Source: Jeongeupia naejangsanensis | GTDB taxonomy: Bacteria > Pseudomonadota > Gammaproteobacteria > Burkholderiales > Chitinibacteraceae | NCBI RefSeq assembly: GCF_016865585.1 | Contig: NZ_JAESND010000001.1 | Span: forward strand, 62,001-126,000 | Length of the DNA stretch: 64,000 nucleotides | Reading direction: 5' to 3' | The notes under the pieces: generated by a model | Told to the model about the DNA's origin: nothing | Databases searched by the model: none | The model's input: only the letters and a program-made list of their open reading frames with translations | Made by a program: the position numbers and the translations under genes | Shown: positions 7,925-14,534 of the stretch, piece by piece | How positions within the stretch are numbered: position 1 is the first letter of the stretch | How the letters are laid out: each line of letters begins with the position of its first letter

Positions 7925-9097
7925 TCAACAGCCGTTCGTAATAACAGCGTCTTGGCCAAATGTTGCATTTGCCTTCAAGCCTGCCTGTGGAGACGCATCG
8001 GGGAGCCAGCGCCCGTAAACCCTGGCGATCATGGTCCAGTCGGCATGCCCCATCTGTACCGCAACCCACATGGGTGCCTCGCCCGCACTGAGCATCATGC
8101 TGGCGTAGGTGTGGCGGGTTTGATAAGGGCGACGATACCGAACCCCGGCACGCTCGAGCGCTGGCAACCAAATCGACTTCCGGATGCCATTCGGCCCTTT
8201 CCATGGCAGGTTCGATCGCGGGTTAAGCCAGATCAGCCCGCTCGGGTGCAGTAACGAGTGCTCCTTTTGAGCGTCCAGTGCCTGAAGTGCCATGGGCAGC
8301 AGCTTGACCTCGCGTGCACCTGCACGCGTTTTCGGTGTTTCAGGCTCCTTTGCGTGGGCGGTCTTCGCCTTGTTGATCCTGGCTACGCTTCGTATCCAGT
8401 CGATATCCTTCCACTCCAGTGCAATCAGCTCGCTGGTCCGCAGGCCGGTCCAGAATGCAAACTGCACCAGATTCCGGGCCGCACCTTCCAGATTGGCCAG
8501 TATTGAAGTCTGTTCGCTCGACGAAAGCGGGTCGACGTCGTCAATCCGTCGGGGCGCTGTTTTGCGGCGATAGGTCCAGTCATGGAGCGGGTTGCTTTCG
8601 ATCATCTCGTCGTCGACAGCATCGTTCAGGGCAATCCGTAGCGGGCTGAGCATGTTGGCGATCCGCTTGTTGCCGGCCGTCAGCGTATTGCACCAGTTAC
8701 GGATTACCGGCCGCTTCAAGTCACTCAAGCGCATTGAACCGAACGCCGGAATCAGATGATTGAAGATAGTCATCCGGTAGTCATGCAGCGTACTTGCTTT
8801 GAGCGTCAACGATTGCTGATCAAACCAAGCGCAAAGATAGTCTTCCACCGTTTCGACTTGGCCGAGACGTTCCGCAAACATGCGTGCCCGAGTGGAATCG
8901 GGAAAAGTCACCGTGTAGTCGAAAGTGCCCAAGGCGATCGCCTCGAGCACTGCGGCGCGGTGCTGGGCGACCCGCTTCAGATTAGCGGGGGTGGGCTGAA
9001 GCTTGATCCGTTCACGACAGCGGACGCCTCGATAGGAGAAGGTGATTTCGATCGACGTTTCACTGACTGCGTTGACGCCCGGCCACTTTCCGCCCAT
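7925..9097 (-). CDS. int: Phage tyrosine integrase
   Basis: Site-specific recombinase that integrates and excises the prophage. The start at 9097 is preceded by GAGGG and gives the usual short N-terminus before an arm-binding domain (SIEITFSYRGVRCRERIKL, similar to DUF3596). The core-binding domain runs through VEDYLCAWFDQQS, and the catalytic domain has Arg I in FWTGLRTSELIALEW, the second Arg with His in TRHTYASMML, His III in MGHADWTMIARVYGRW, and the nucleophilic Tyr in the same block. All catalytic residues are present, so it should be active. It is the last gene of a leftward operon and overlaps xis by 121 bases. The 390-aa length is normal. Confidence 0.93.
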   Translation of the reverse strand: MGGKWPGVNAVSETSIEITFSYRGVRCRERIKLQPTPANLKRVAQHRAAVLEAIALGTFDYTVTFPDSTRARMFAERLGQVETVEDYLCAWFDQQSLTLKASTLHDYRMTIFNHLIPAFGSMRLSDLKRPVIRNWCNTLTAGNKRIANMLSPLRIALNDAVDDEMIESNPLHDWTYRRKTAPRRIDDVDPLSSSEQTSILANLEGAARNLVQFAFWTGLRTSELIALEWKDIDWIRSVARINKAKTAHAKEPETPKTRAGAREVKLLPMALQALDAQKEHSLLHPSGLIWLNPRSNLPWKGPNGIRKSIWLPALERAGVRYRRPYQTRHTYASMMLSAGEAPMWVAVQMGHADWTMIARVYGRWLPDASPQAGLKANATFGQDAVITNGC

Positions 9098-9261
9098 TGG
9101 TTGTAACCCTCTATATCGATCAAAATTCGCCCGTCGGGGGCTTTTATCCAGACCTGCGCCATCAGCCATACACCGTTGTGGATCTTCGATCTAATGGCGT
9201 ACTCGGTGTACCCGGACTCTTTCGAAAACTGCCGTATCGTCTTGAATCTGATGGTCGTCAT
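8977..9261 (-). CDS. xis: Excisionase (Xis-like)
   Basis: Small basic DNA-binding protein expected to direct the integrase to excision. The 94-aa product opens with MTTIRFKTIRQFSKESGYTE, a winged-helix MerR/Xis-like segment, and contains WIKAPDGRILIDIEGYNQW, a hallmark of phage excisionases that pair with DUF3596-type integrases. Its ATG overlaps the stop of the preceding small gene (ATGA, 9261-9258), and its 3' part overlaps the integrase start, so xis and int are translationally linked. The last 35 residues, read in the overlap, are Ser/Pro rich and probably disordered. Confidence 0.85.
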   Translation of the reverse strand: MTTIRFKTIRQFSKESGYTEYAIRSKIHNGVWLMAQVWIKAPDGRILIDIEGYNQWAESGRASTQSVKRRSKSPSPIEASAVVNGSSFSPPPLI

Positions 9262-9497
9262 ACGTCGTTCCTCGAAGAGAGCGCCGGACGCCATTGCCAT
9301 ACCTCGCAGGTCGCAGTTTTCAGTTCGCGAGCGACTTGATGGTCGCGTCGGCGATTGCGCAGGACTTCAAGTTCAGAACCCCGTGCGCGAATGATGGCCA
9401 GATCATGGGTGTGCAGGCGTGCGGGTGATGCCGACAACAGTGCGTTCGCTCGCCATGGCGTATTCGCCAGCCGTGCGGCTTCTGCATGCGCGTTCAT
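9258..9497 (-). CDS. Small phage protein of the xis/int operon (79 aa)
   Basis: Starts at ATG 9497, which overlaps the TGA of the small membrane gene (ATGA), and ends in an ATGA overlap with xis. The product MNAHAEAARLANTPW... is soluble, basic, Arg/Ala rich, with no recognised domain. The frame remains open upstream of this ATG to 9686, but that upstream stretch reads as a shadow of the membrane gene. The tight coupling on both sides is the best argument that it is real. Function unknown; a small early phage function is likely. Confidence 0.6.
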   Translation of the reverse strand: MNAHAEAARLANTPWRANALLSASPARLHTHDLAIIRARGSELEVLRNRRRDHQVARELKTATCEVWQWRPALSSRNDV

Positions 9498-9686
9498 GGC
9501 GCACTCTCGGCGCCGATGGTGTTGATGAGGTCCATGACGATCGTCCAGATACCCAGCAGGCTGAATATCGTGATGGCCGCGGTGATCTTGTCGAGTGGGT
9601 GGGGCAGGCGTGCTGCACGCGGCACAGATTGTCAGGGCGAGGGCGAAGCATGCTGCGGTGACGATGATTTGAAGGGCGAAAATCAT
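9494..9686 (-). pseudogene. Small two-helix membrane protein gene, apparently frameshifted
   Basis: ATG 9686 overlaps the stop of the preceding gene (ATGA) and encodes a hydrophobic start (MIFALQIIVTAACFALALTI). About 30 codons on, the coding character moves to the +1 frame, which reads DKITAAITIFSLLGIWTIV and ends at a TGA overlapping the next ATG (9496-9494). The span is 193 bases, one more than a multiple of three, so one extra base splits a protein of about 63 aa with two membrane helices. It may be a mutation, a sequencing error or a programmed shift. An alternative is a separate 43-aa gene starting at GTG 9625 in the second frame. Confidence 0.55.
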
Positions 9687-9919
9687 GCTGCCGCCCTCAT
9701 GTGCTCGCCATCGGTCCCTCTGGCGGTCTCAACGTACTTCAAGACATAGAAGCGAGTGTCGATGCCATTTGAGATCCGGTAGCCGGCTGCAAGGATGGGA
9801 TTCATCAGCTCGACTACCAATCCATCGCCGACCATCAGGGCGAGAACGGTGGCGTTGCACGTCGTGGGAGATTGTCGCTGCGGGTAATTCGAACGAGGAA
9901 TGAGGTGAGTGGGGCTCAT
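9683..9919 (-). CDS. First gene of the leftward phage operon, unknown (78 aa)
   Basis: ATG 9919 is preceded by GGAAAGG at normal spacing. The stop overlaps the next ATG. The product has a basic N-terminus followed by a compact alpha/beta-looking segment (VLALMVGDGLVVELMNPILAAGYRI) and ends FYVLKYVETARGTDGEHM. No domain is recognised and no membrane segment is certain. It is the promoter-proximal gene of the operon controlled by the operator at 10027-10041, about 100 bases upstream, so it should be repressed in the lysogen. Confidence 0.6.
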   Translation of the reverse strand: MSPTHLIPRSNYPQRQSPTTCNATVLALMVGDGLVVELMNPILAAGYRISNGIDTRFYVLKYVETARGTDGEHMRAAA

Positions 9920-10021
9920 GTTGCGGACCTTTCCGGCGTGTCGGCCGAAGTGGTGCGCAGCAGGTGGATCTCATGCCATACAAACCGCCCGGGCACCTGC
10001 TGCGCTGGGCTGATTTGGCAG

Positions 10022-10063
10022 AATATAATAGCAATGCTATTGTGTGTAAATAGCAACGATACT
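10022..10063 (-). promoter_or_regulatory. Leftward early promoter with two repressor operators
   Basis: Minus-strand promoter: -35 TTTACA (10050-10045), 17-bp spacer, -10 TATATT (10027-10022). The spacer contains AATAGCAATGCTATT (10027-10041), a palindrome except for its centre base. A weaker second copy, AATAGCAACGATACT, is at 10049-10063, centre to centre 22 bp. The same site recurs upstream of the repressor gene. Confidence 0.75.
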
Positions 10064-10117
10064 AGCCGTGCCGTTGCTTAGGGGGTCACTCAGGACAAGG
10101 CGTAGCTGGGGTAACTT

Positions 10118-10567
10118 TCAGCTATTGGTCGAGGATGAGGGGGCTGCTGCGATGGAAGAAAGTAAGGTTTTCACTGCATCTATCGCATCTGCGCTGAGGA
10201 TGTTCCGCCTGTCCAACTCGGCAATCAATTCGATGAGTTCTTGTGCCTTGGGGCTGACCGACGTGGTTGAAGCAGACTGGGAGTACTGGTCCAAGTTTGG
10301 GGTCGTTGTCATACCCAAGCCGCTTGCCAGTTCAGGATAGATCTCAGCGGGAGGCACTTTGAAAAAATTCGCGAACCGCACTACAGCTTCGGCGTTGAGG
10401 GGGATTTTTCCAAGTAGATACTGGCTAACGGTGCCTTGGGTCTGCCATCCGCATGCGAGCGCGAGAGCCAGTTGAGATAGACCGGTTTTTTCCTTCTGGG
10501 CGAGAAACAACGCGGTGAGCCTTTCGGCTGCCCGTGCTTCCTCAGAGGTAAGTTTTCTACGAGACAT
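10118..10567 (-). CDS. Phage repressor, XRE-type HTH, without a peptidase domain
   Basis: The 149-aa product has an HTH in its first half (TGLSQLALALACGWQTQGTV followed by SQYLLGKIPLNAEAVVRFAN and FKVPPAEIYPEL), the lambda-repressor fold. The C-terminal half, Ser/Thr rich then an amphipathic helix (AQELIELIAELDRRNILS), probably dimerises. There is no S24/LexA-type self-cleavage domain, so induction cannot work by RecA-stimulated autocleavage of this protein. The start MSRRKL at 10567 is used because the upstream extension runs over the operators. It is divergent from the CII-like gene and flanked by matching operators on both sides, which identifies it as the lysogeny switch. Confidence 0.85.
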   Translation of the reverse strand: MSRRKLTSEEARAAERLTALFLAQKEKTGLSQLALALACGWQTQGTVSQYLLGKIPLNAEAVVRFANFFKVPPAEIYPELASGLGMTTTPNLDQYSQSASTTSVSPKAQELIELIAELDRRNILSADAIDAVKTLLSSIAAAPSSSTNS

Positions 10568-10603
10568 ATTAACAACGCTACTTGTAGTTCTCGGTTGAAC
10601 GCA

Positions 10604-10645
10604 AAGCGCATTGCTATTGTTTTGAATAAATAGCATTGCTATTAT
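10604..10645 (+). promoter_or_regulatory. Rightward early promoter region with two repressor operators
   Basis: AATAGCATTGCTATT (10629-10643) is the complement-form of the left operator and nearly perfectly palindromic. A second copy with two mismatches, AAGCGCATTGCTATT, is at 10604-10618, centre to centre 25 bp. A plausible promoter is TTGTTT (10617-10622), 17 bp, TATTAT (10640-10645), which the operators cover. It would drive the CII-like and replication genes. Confidence 0.7.
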
Positions 10646-10788
10646 TCGTGCGAAGTTCGATTGGTTTCCCACCGCCACAGCGTGCCCCGCCGTGGCCTTC
10701 GCCGGTCACACCGGCTTTTTTCTTCCTGCTGCACTGCCATTGTCGGCGACGCAGCGTCCTTTTTCACCATGTTCCGAGGAGGCGCCCA

Positions 10789-11244
10789 ATGAAACAGGCA
10801 TACCGCCACGTCGTCGCAGCGGGCCAGATGCTGGCCAAGGGCCATCACAACGGCATCGCCGGACTGGCAGCCGTGATGCACAAGAATCAGGCCATCTTCG
10901 CCAACAAGCTAAACCCCAATAACGACGCCAACCAGCTGACGTTGACCGAGGCCGCCGAAATCACCGACCGGATGCAGAGTCCGGTGATCGCGGATGCACT
11001 GGCGTCGCTGTGCGGCTACGTGACGGTGCCGTTGCCGGAAGGGCATCGCTCGCTGCGCGAGCTGTCGCGCGAGTTCTGCCTGCTGGCGAAGGAGTGCGGC
11101 GACACCGGCGGCGAGATTGCCCGGGCCGAAGCGCCTGACAGCGAGTGGGGCGAGCAACTGAGTCCGGCCGAGCGCAAGCGGATCGAGCAGCACCTGCGTC
11201 GTTTGCTGACCGTGGGTGCCGGCATGCTGTTGCAGGTGGGCTGA
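10789..11244 (+). CDS. CII-like phage regulator (Phage_CP76 family)
   Basis: The 151-aa product (MKQAYRHVVAAGQMLAKGHH...) has the N-terminal pattern of the Phage_CP76/CII regulatory family: HNGIAGLAAVMHKNQAIFANKLNP, LTLTEAAEITDRMQS and IADALASLCGYVTVPLPE. Family members bind DNA and promote lysogeny. ATG 10789 has GGAGG a few bases upstream (CCGAGGAGGCGCCCA). It is the first gene of the rightward early transcript, as cII is in related phages. Near-complete lack of membrane or enzymatic motifs supports a regulatory role. Confidence 0.8.
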   Translation: MKQAYRHVVAAGQMLAKGHHNGIAGLAAVMHKNQAIFANKLNPNNDANQLTLTEAAEITDRMQSPVIADALASLCGYVTVPLPEGHRSLRELSREFCLLAKECGDTGGEIARAEAPDSEWGEQLSPAERKRIEQHLRRLLTVGAGMLLQVG

Positions 11245-11256
11245 GGGAGACTGGCG

Positions 11257-11565
11257 ATGATTGCGGTAACGCATGTCGAGGCACGGGCACTGAAGCGCTG
11301 CTCGGATCTGGCGAAGCGGGTGTATGTGGCCGGGCTGTTGCGACTGGTGGATCTGCGCGACGCGCACGTCACCGGGCCGAGGCAGTCGATGTTGAACCAG
11401 CTGGCGTCGCTGGTGGGACCGGTCCCGGCCTTGGGCCGTCCGCTGGTGTTCGAGGAGCTGCGGGCGGTACTGGCCGAGCTGCTGAATGCGGGTGTGATCG
11501 AGAGTCGTGGTGATCTGCGGGTGTTCGACGTGGTGCTGTTGCCTCGGACGAGGTGGGCCGCATGA
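11257..11565 (+). CDS. Phage early protein, unknown (102 aa)
   Basis: Starts 12 bases after the CII-like gene with a GGGAG site and ends in an overlap with the next gene. The product is mostly helical: AVTHVEARALKRCSDLAKRVYVAGLLRLVDLRDAHV, then a loop and FEELRAVLAELLNAGVIES, which ends like a winged helix. A DNA-binding role as an accessory replication protein is possible given the position between regulator and replication genes, but no family is recognised. Confidence 0.65.
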   Translation: MIAVTHVEARALKRCSDLAKRVYVAGLLRLVDLRDAHVTGPRQSMLNQLASLVGPVPALGRPLVFEELRAVLAELLNAGVIESRGDLRVFDVVLLPRTRWAA

Positions 11566-12518
11566 GTGTGCTGATCTCCGATGCCGAGCGTACTGCGCTC
11601 GAATACCTCGATCCGTTCGACTTCAAGCTGTACGTGCTGGGTCTGCGCTGGCATATGGACTACCAGACCGGCATCGTGGGCCGCGCTCGCGGCATCTCGT
11701 ACCAGAGCCTCTCCGAAGCGGTGGAGAGCCACCCGGAGGCCTGCAGCCGGGCCAAGGCCGTCAAACCCACCGAGAAGCGTCTGCGTTGTGCGCTCGAACG
11801 CTTCGAACGGCTGGGCCTAGTGGTGCGCAAACACGACCCGAAGCACCTCGTTTTTTCACTCCCGTTGGCAACGCTGGCCGACGTGCGTCCGAAATCCGAG
11901 GGGCAGATGAAGGGCAGGGATGAAGGGCGGGCTGTAACCCGCGTCAATACAGGACTTGGCGCCAATGAGCGGCACCCCTCAGGTAGCGATGAGCGGCACA
12001 CATCAGAGGTCGGGTTTTTACTCTCCGAATCATCATCATCTGTGGAATCGACCAAGGGAGCAGATGGTGCCGTTGCCGACGAGACGGGATCGGGTAGTGA
12101 AGACCAGGAAACGCTTGGTGCACTGGCGACGGTGCTGCGCGATTCCGGCATTCCGGTGTCACCCCGTCATGCCCAGCTGCGCAGCTGAGCCAGCGCCGGG
12201 GTCTCGATCGACGAACTCCGTTCGGCAGTAGCCACGGCGCGCAAGTACAAGCCGGTACCGGAAGCGCTGCCGCTGGCGTATCTGGCCAAGGTCCTGCAGA
12301 CGGCACGCTCATCGAACGTCGTGCCGCTGACTGCAGCCGGTGCGGCAGGCAAACCGTGGTTCGAGTCCTGGTCCGGCATCCAGTCCAAAGGTGAAGCCTT
12401 CGGGCTGTTCGAGAAGGACTTCGCCCAGCCGCAGCTGTTCCGCGAGGCGGTGCTGCAGGCGGCCGGGATCGGCCGGCAGGCAATGCGGGTTGCGCACGTC
12501 GATGCGGGAGGGTGCTGA
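11562..12518 (+). pseudogene. Phage replication protein (lambda O-like position), interrupted by in-frame TGA
   Basis: ATG 11562 overlaps the previous stop. The first 208 codons encode an O-type N-terminal winged helix (ERTALEYLDPFDFKLYVLGLRW, YQSLSEAVES, KRLRCALERFERLGLVVRKHDP) followed by a low-complexity linker and the start of a C-terminal domain (LATVLRDSGIPVSPRHAQLRS). A TGA at 12186-12188 stops it. The same frame continues cleanly for 110 codons (ASAGVSIDELRSAVATARKY, then YLAKVLQT, WFESWSGIQSKGEAFGL) to the TGA at 12516-12518, which overlaps the P-like gene. TGG to TGA would explain this. Either the gene is broken, the codon is read through, or it is a sequencing error. Confidence 0.75.
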
Positions 12519-13105
12519 TGGCCCGCAATCCATGGTTGCGGCCGGCTGGTGCCGATGGCTTCGTGGCCGTGCGGGTGCTGTGGGAACGGTTCGCCGCGGT
12601 GTATGGCACCAAGTGGCGTTTGCAGTTTCCGGACGAGGCCTCACAGGTGGTGTGGGGCGAGTCGGCTGCCGCGCTGTTCTACGCCCGCGGCATCCAGTAC
12701 CGGATGCTCAAGCCGGTGCTCGACCGGCTGCTGGCCACTGTGCGGGCCGACTCGGTGCCGCCGTCGCTGGCCGAACTGGCCGACATGGTGTTGCCGGCGA
12801 TCGACTTCGCCGCCGCGTTCGACGAGGCCCGGGTACAGGCACCGCTGGTGCTGCTCGGTGCTGCCGTGTGGAGCCAGCCGGCGATCTACTGGGCGGCACG
12901 GGACTTCGGTCTGAACCGCATTGCGGCGGCACGCTGGGGGCGCAGCAAAGGCGATTGGGTACGGCTGTTGTCGAAGCGGCTGGCGAGTACTTGCCCGGCG
13001 GTACCGGCGAACGTACCGCCGCCCGAATACAAGCGCGGCAATGCCGCGGTGGCTGCCGCCTCGGTGGCGCAACTGAAGGAAATGCTGGCTGCGAAAGCGG
13101 CCTGA
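12518..13105 (+). CDS. Phage replication protein, P-like helicase-loader candidate
   Basis: Start ATG 12518 overlaps the stop of the O-like gene (TGATG), the usual O-P coupling. The 195-aa product (MARNPWLRPAGADGFVAVRVLWERFAAVYG...) has an N-terminal helical region and FPDEASQVVWGESAAALFYARGIQYRMLKPVLDRLLATVR, resembling the N-terminus of phage P/gp-type proteins that regulate replicative helicase loading. It lacks a Walker A site, so it is not a DnaC-type ATPase. The C-terminal part (FGLNRIAAARWGRSKGDWVRLLSKRL) is basic. The assignment rests mainly on order and coupling. Confidence 0.55.
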   Translation: MARNPWLRPAGADGFVAVRVLWERFAAVYGTKWRLQFPDEASQVVWGESAAALFYARGIQYRMLKPVLDRLLATVRADSVPPSLAELADMVLPAIDFAAAFDEARVQAPLVLLGAAVWSQPAIYWAARDFGLNRIAAARWGRSKGDWVRLLSKRLASTCPAVPANVPPPEYKRGNAAVAAASVAQLKEMLAAKAA

Positions 13106-13171
13106 GCAGGACACAACAAAGCCCGGCAACGATCGGGCTAGGTGATCTCCGGGGCAATATCGGAGGCAATG

Positions 13172-13633
13172 ATGGTTGAAGTACAGATGGATTTGCTGGA
13201 CAACTGGTCCGCTTGGTTGCGTGGTCTGCCGATGATCGAAGGACGGGCACCAGTGTTGTCGATGTACCTGTCCCCAGAGGAAAAGGCCCAGCGTGGCATG
13301 TCCTGCGGTCGCCAGCGTGTCGACGAAGACAGGGCAATGCGGACCGAAGCAGTGGTCAGCGTCATGTCGCCGCAACTGGGGAAATTGCTGCGGCATCACC
13401 ATGTGCGGCGGGTCAATCCCTCCCGCACGGTTCGGGAGTTGCGGCTGCCGTATCGAGACTATATGGCGCATGTGAAGCATGCCGAGGAGGCCTTCCAGAT
13501 GCGCTGGAATGACTTTGAGGCAACGGATTTAAAACCGTTGACGCCGACGAAGATGATTCGCTATCTTTCGCTCAACAATTCGATACCGCTTCGGCGCGCC
13601 ACGACCCAGGACCGGGTGGTTTCGCACGCCTGA
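13172..13633 (+). CDS. Phage protein at late-regulator position, unknown
   Basis: CGGAGG at 13161-13166 places the start at the ATG at 13172, giving 153 aa. The product is rich in charged residues, with RTEAVVSVMSPQLGKLLRHHHV and TVRELRLPYRDYMAHVKHAEEAFQMRWND; no known domain is apparent. It is the last gene before strong terminators and the structural genes, where lambdoid phages place their late-gene antiterminator (Q) or activator. That makes a late regulator the leading guess, without motif support. Confidence 0.55.
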   Translation: MVEVQMDLLDNWSAWLRGLPMIEGRAPVLSMYLSPEEKAQRGMSCGRQRVDEDRAMRTEAVVSVMSPQLGKLLRHHHVRRVNPSRTVRELRLPYRDYMAHVKHAEEAFQMRWNDFEATDLKPLTPTKMIRYLSLNNSIPLRRATTQDRVVSHA

Positions 13634-13649
13634 TAGAATCGAACCGCCA

Positions 13650-13730
13650 AACCCCGCCGCAGCGATGCGCGGGGTTTTTGCTTTTCCGGGTCGACCGCCG
13701 ACCAACCCGAGCCCGCCTTGCGCGGGCTTT
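13650..13730 (+). terminator. Two consecutive Rho-independent terminators
   Basis: Hairpin 1: AACCCCGC (13650-13657) with GCGGGGTT (13669-13676) followed by TTTT. Hairpin 2: AGCCCGC (13710-13716) with GCGGGCT (13722-13728) followed by TTT. They close the early transcript, so late expression needs a new promoter or antitermination. Confidence 0.8.
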
Positions 13731-13750
13731 GTCATTTCCGGAAGAGTCCC

Positions 13751-13891
13751 ATGCAAACCTACTACCTGTTTCGCCGTGCAGACGGCCGCAAAATGATCGA
13801 CACCGTGGTGCCGTCTGATGCCGACGTGATCGCCGAATGCGAAGCCGACAGCTGGTTGCGGGCGCGCAAGCTACTGGCTGATCTCGACTGA
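13751..13891 (+). CDS. Small phage protein (46 aa)
   Basis: A compact reading frame starting at ATG 13751 after AAGAGTCC and ending 4 bases before the next gene. The product MQTYYLFRRADGRKMIDTVV..DADVIAECEADSWLRARKLLADLD looks like a folded small protein, with two strands then a helix. It has no recognised family. Position just after terminators and before a larger phage gene suggests it starts a short operon. Confidence 0.5.
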   Translation: MQTYYLFRRADGRKMIDTVVPSDADVIAECEADSWLRARKLLADLD

Positions 13892-13895
13892 CACG

Positions 13896-14522
13896 ATGTC
13901 GTTCCTGACGCTGGATTTCGACTTCGGTGCAGTCGAGCGGCAATTGACGGAGCTCGGCAGGAAGCAACTGCCATTCGCCACGGCAAAGTCGCTGACGCAG
14001 GCCGCGCAAGCGGTGCAGCAGCAGGTCAGGGCGGACATGCCGAAGCGGTTCGCGATCAGCCGAAAGTGGATCATCAACGGTATCCGCATTGAGCCGGCCC
14101 GCAAGAGCCGGCTTTCGGCCAGGGTCTACAGCCGCGACAAGTTCATGGGGCGGCAGGAGTATGGCGGCGAAAAACGCAGCCAGGACACGCAGGTCTGGCG
14201 ATGGAAGGGCAAGCTGGCCATTCCGACCGACGAGGCGCGCGGTGGCAAGCCGCACGGCGTGGTGCCGAAGAAGAACTGGCCGGAGAACCTCGCCGGCGCG
14301 CTGTTCCAGATCCGCACCCGCGACGGGCTCGATCTGCTGTGTCTGCGCCGTCGCGGCCAGGTGCAGGTGATGTACGTGCTCGAGGACGAAGTCGAGGTCG
14401 ATGCGCGCCTGAAGCTGCGCGAGACTGGCGACCGGATCGCCAACGTAGTATTCCCGAAGCTGTTCGGGACCAACATGGCTCGGGCGATCGCGCAATCACG
14501 GCGCCAGGCTACCGGGCGATGA
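13896..14522 (+). CDS. Phage protein, possibly minor structural, unknown
   Basis: The 208-aa product begins MSFLTLDFDFGAVERQLTEL and continues with GRKQLPFATAKSLTQAAQAVQQQVRADMPKRFAISRKWI, a layout like the N-terminal part of phage neck and minor tail proteins that start with a helical region followed by a small sheet. Then come basic segments (RKSRLSARVYSRDKF, WRWKGKLAIPTDEARGGKPHG) and a C-terminal helix. No enzymatic motif is seen. It is just before the convergent EAL cargo gene and separated by it from the terminase, so its normal partner genes are uncertain. Confidence 0.5.
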   Translation: MSFLTLDFDFGAVERQLTELGRKQLPFATAKSLTQAAQAVQQQVRADMPKRFAISRKWIINGIRIEPARKSRLSARVYSRDKFMGRQEYGGEKRSQDTQVWRWKGKLAIPTDEARGGKPHGVVPKKNWPENLAGALFQIRTRDGLDLLCLRRRGQVQVMYVLEDEVEVDARLKLRETGDRIANVVFPKLFGTNMARAIAQSRRQATGR

Positions 14523-14534
14523 TGCTGGCACCGT

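Noticed and set aside
13120-13139. Hairpin AGCCCG...CGGGCT after the P-like gene as a terminator
   Set aside because: No T-run follows; it may be a weak structure but is not supported as a terminator.
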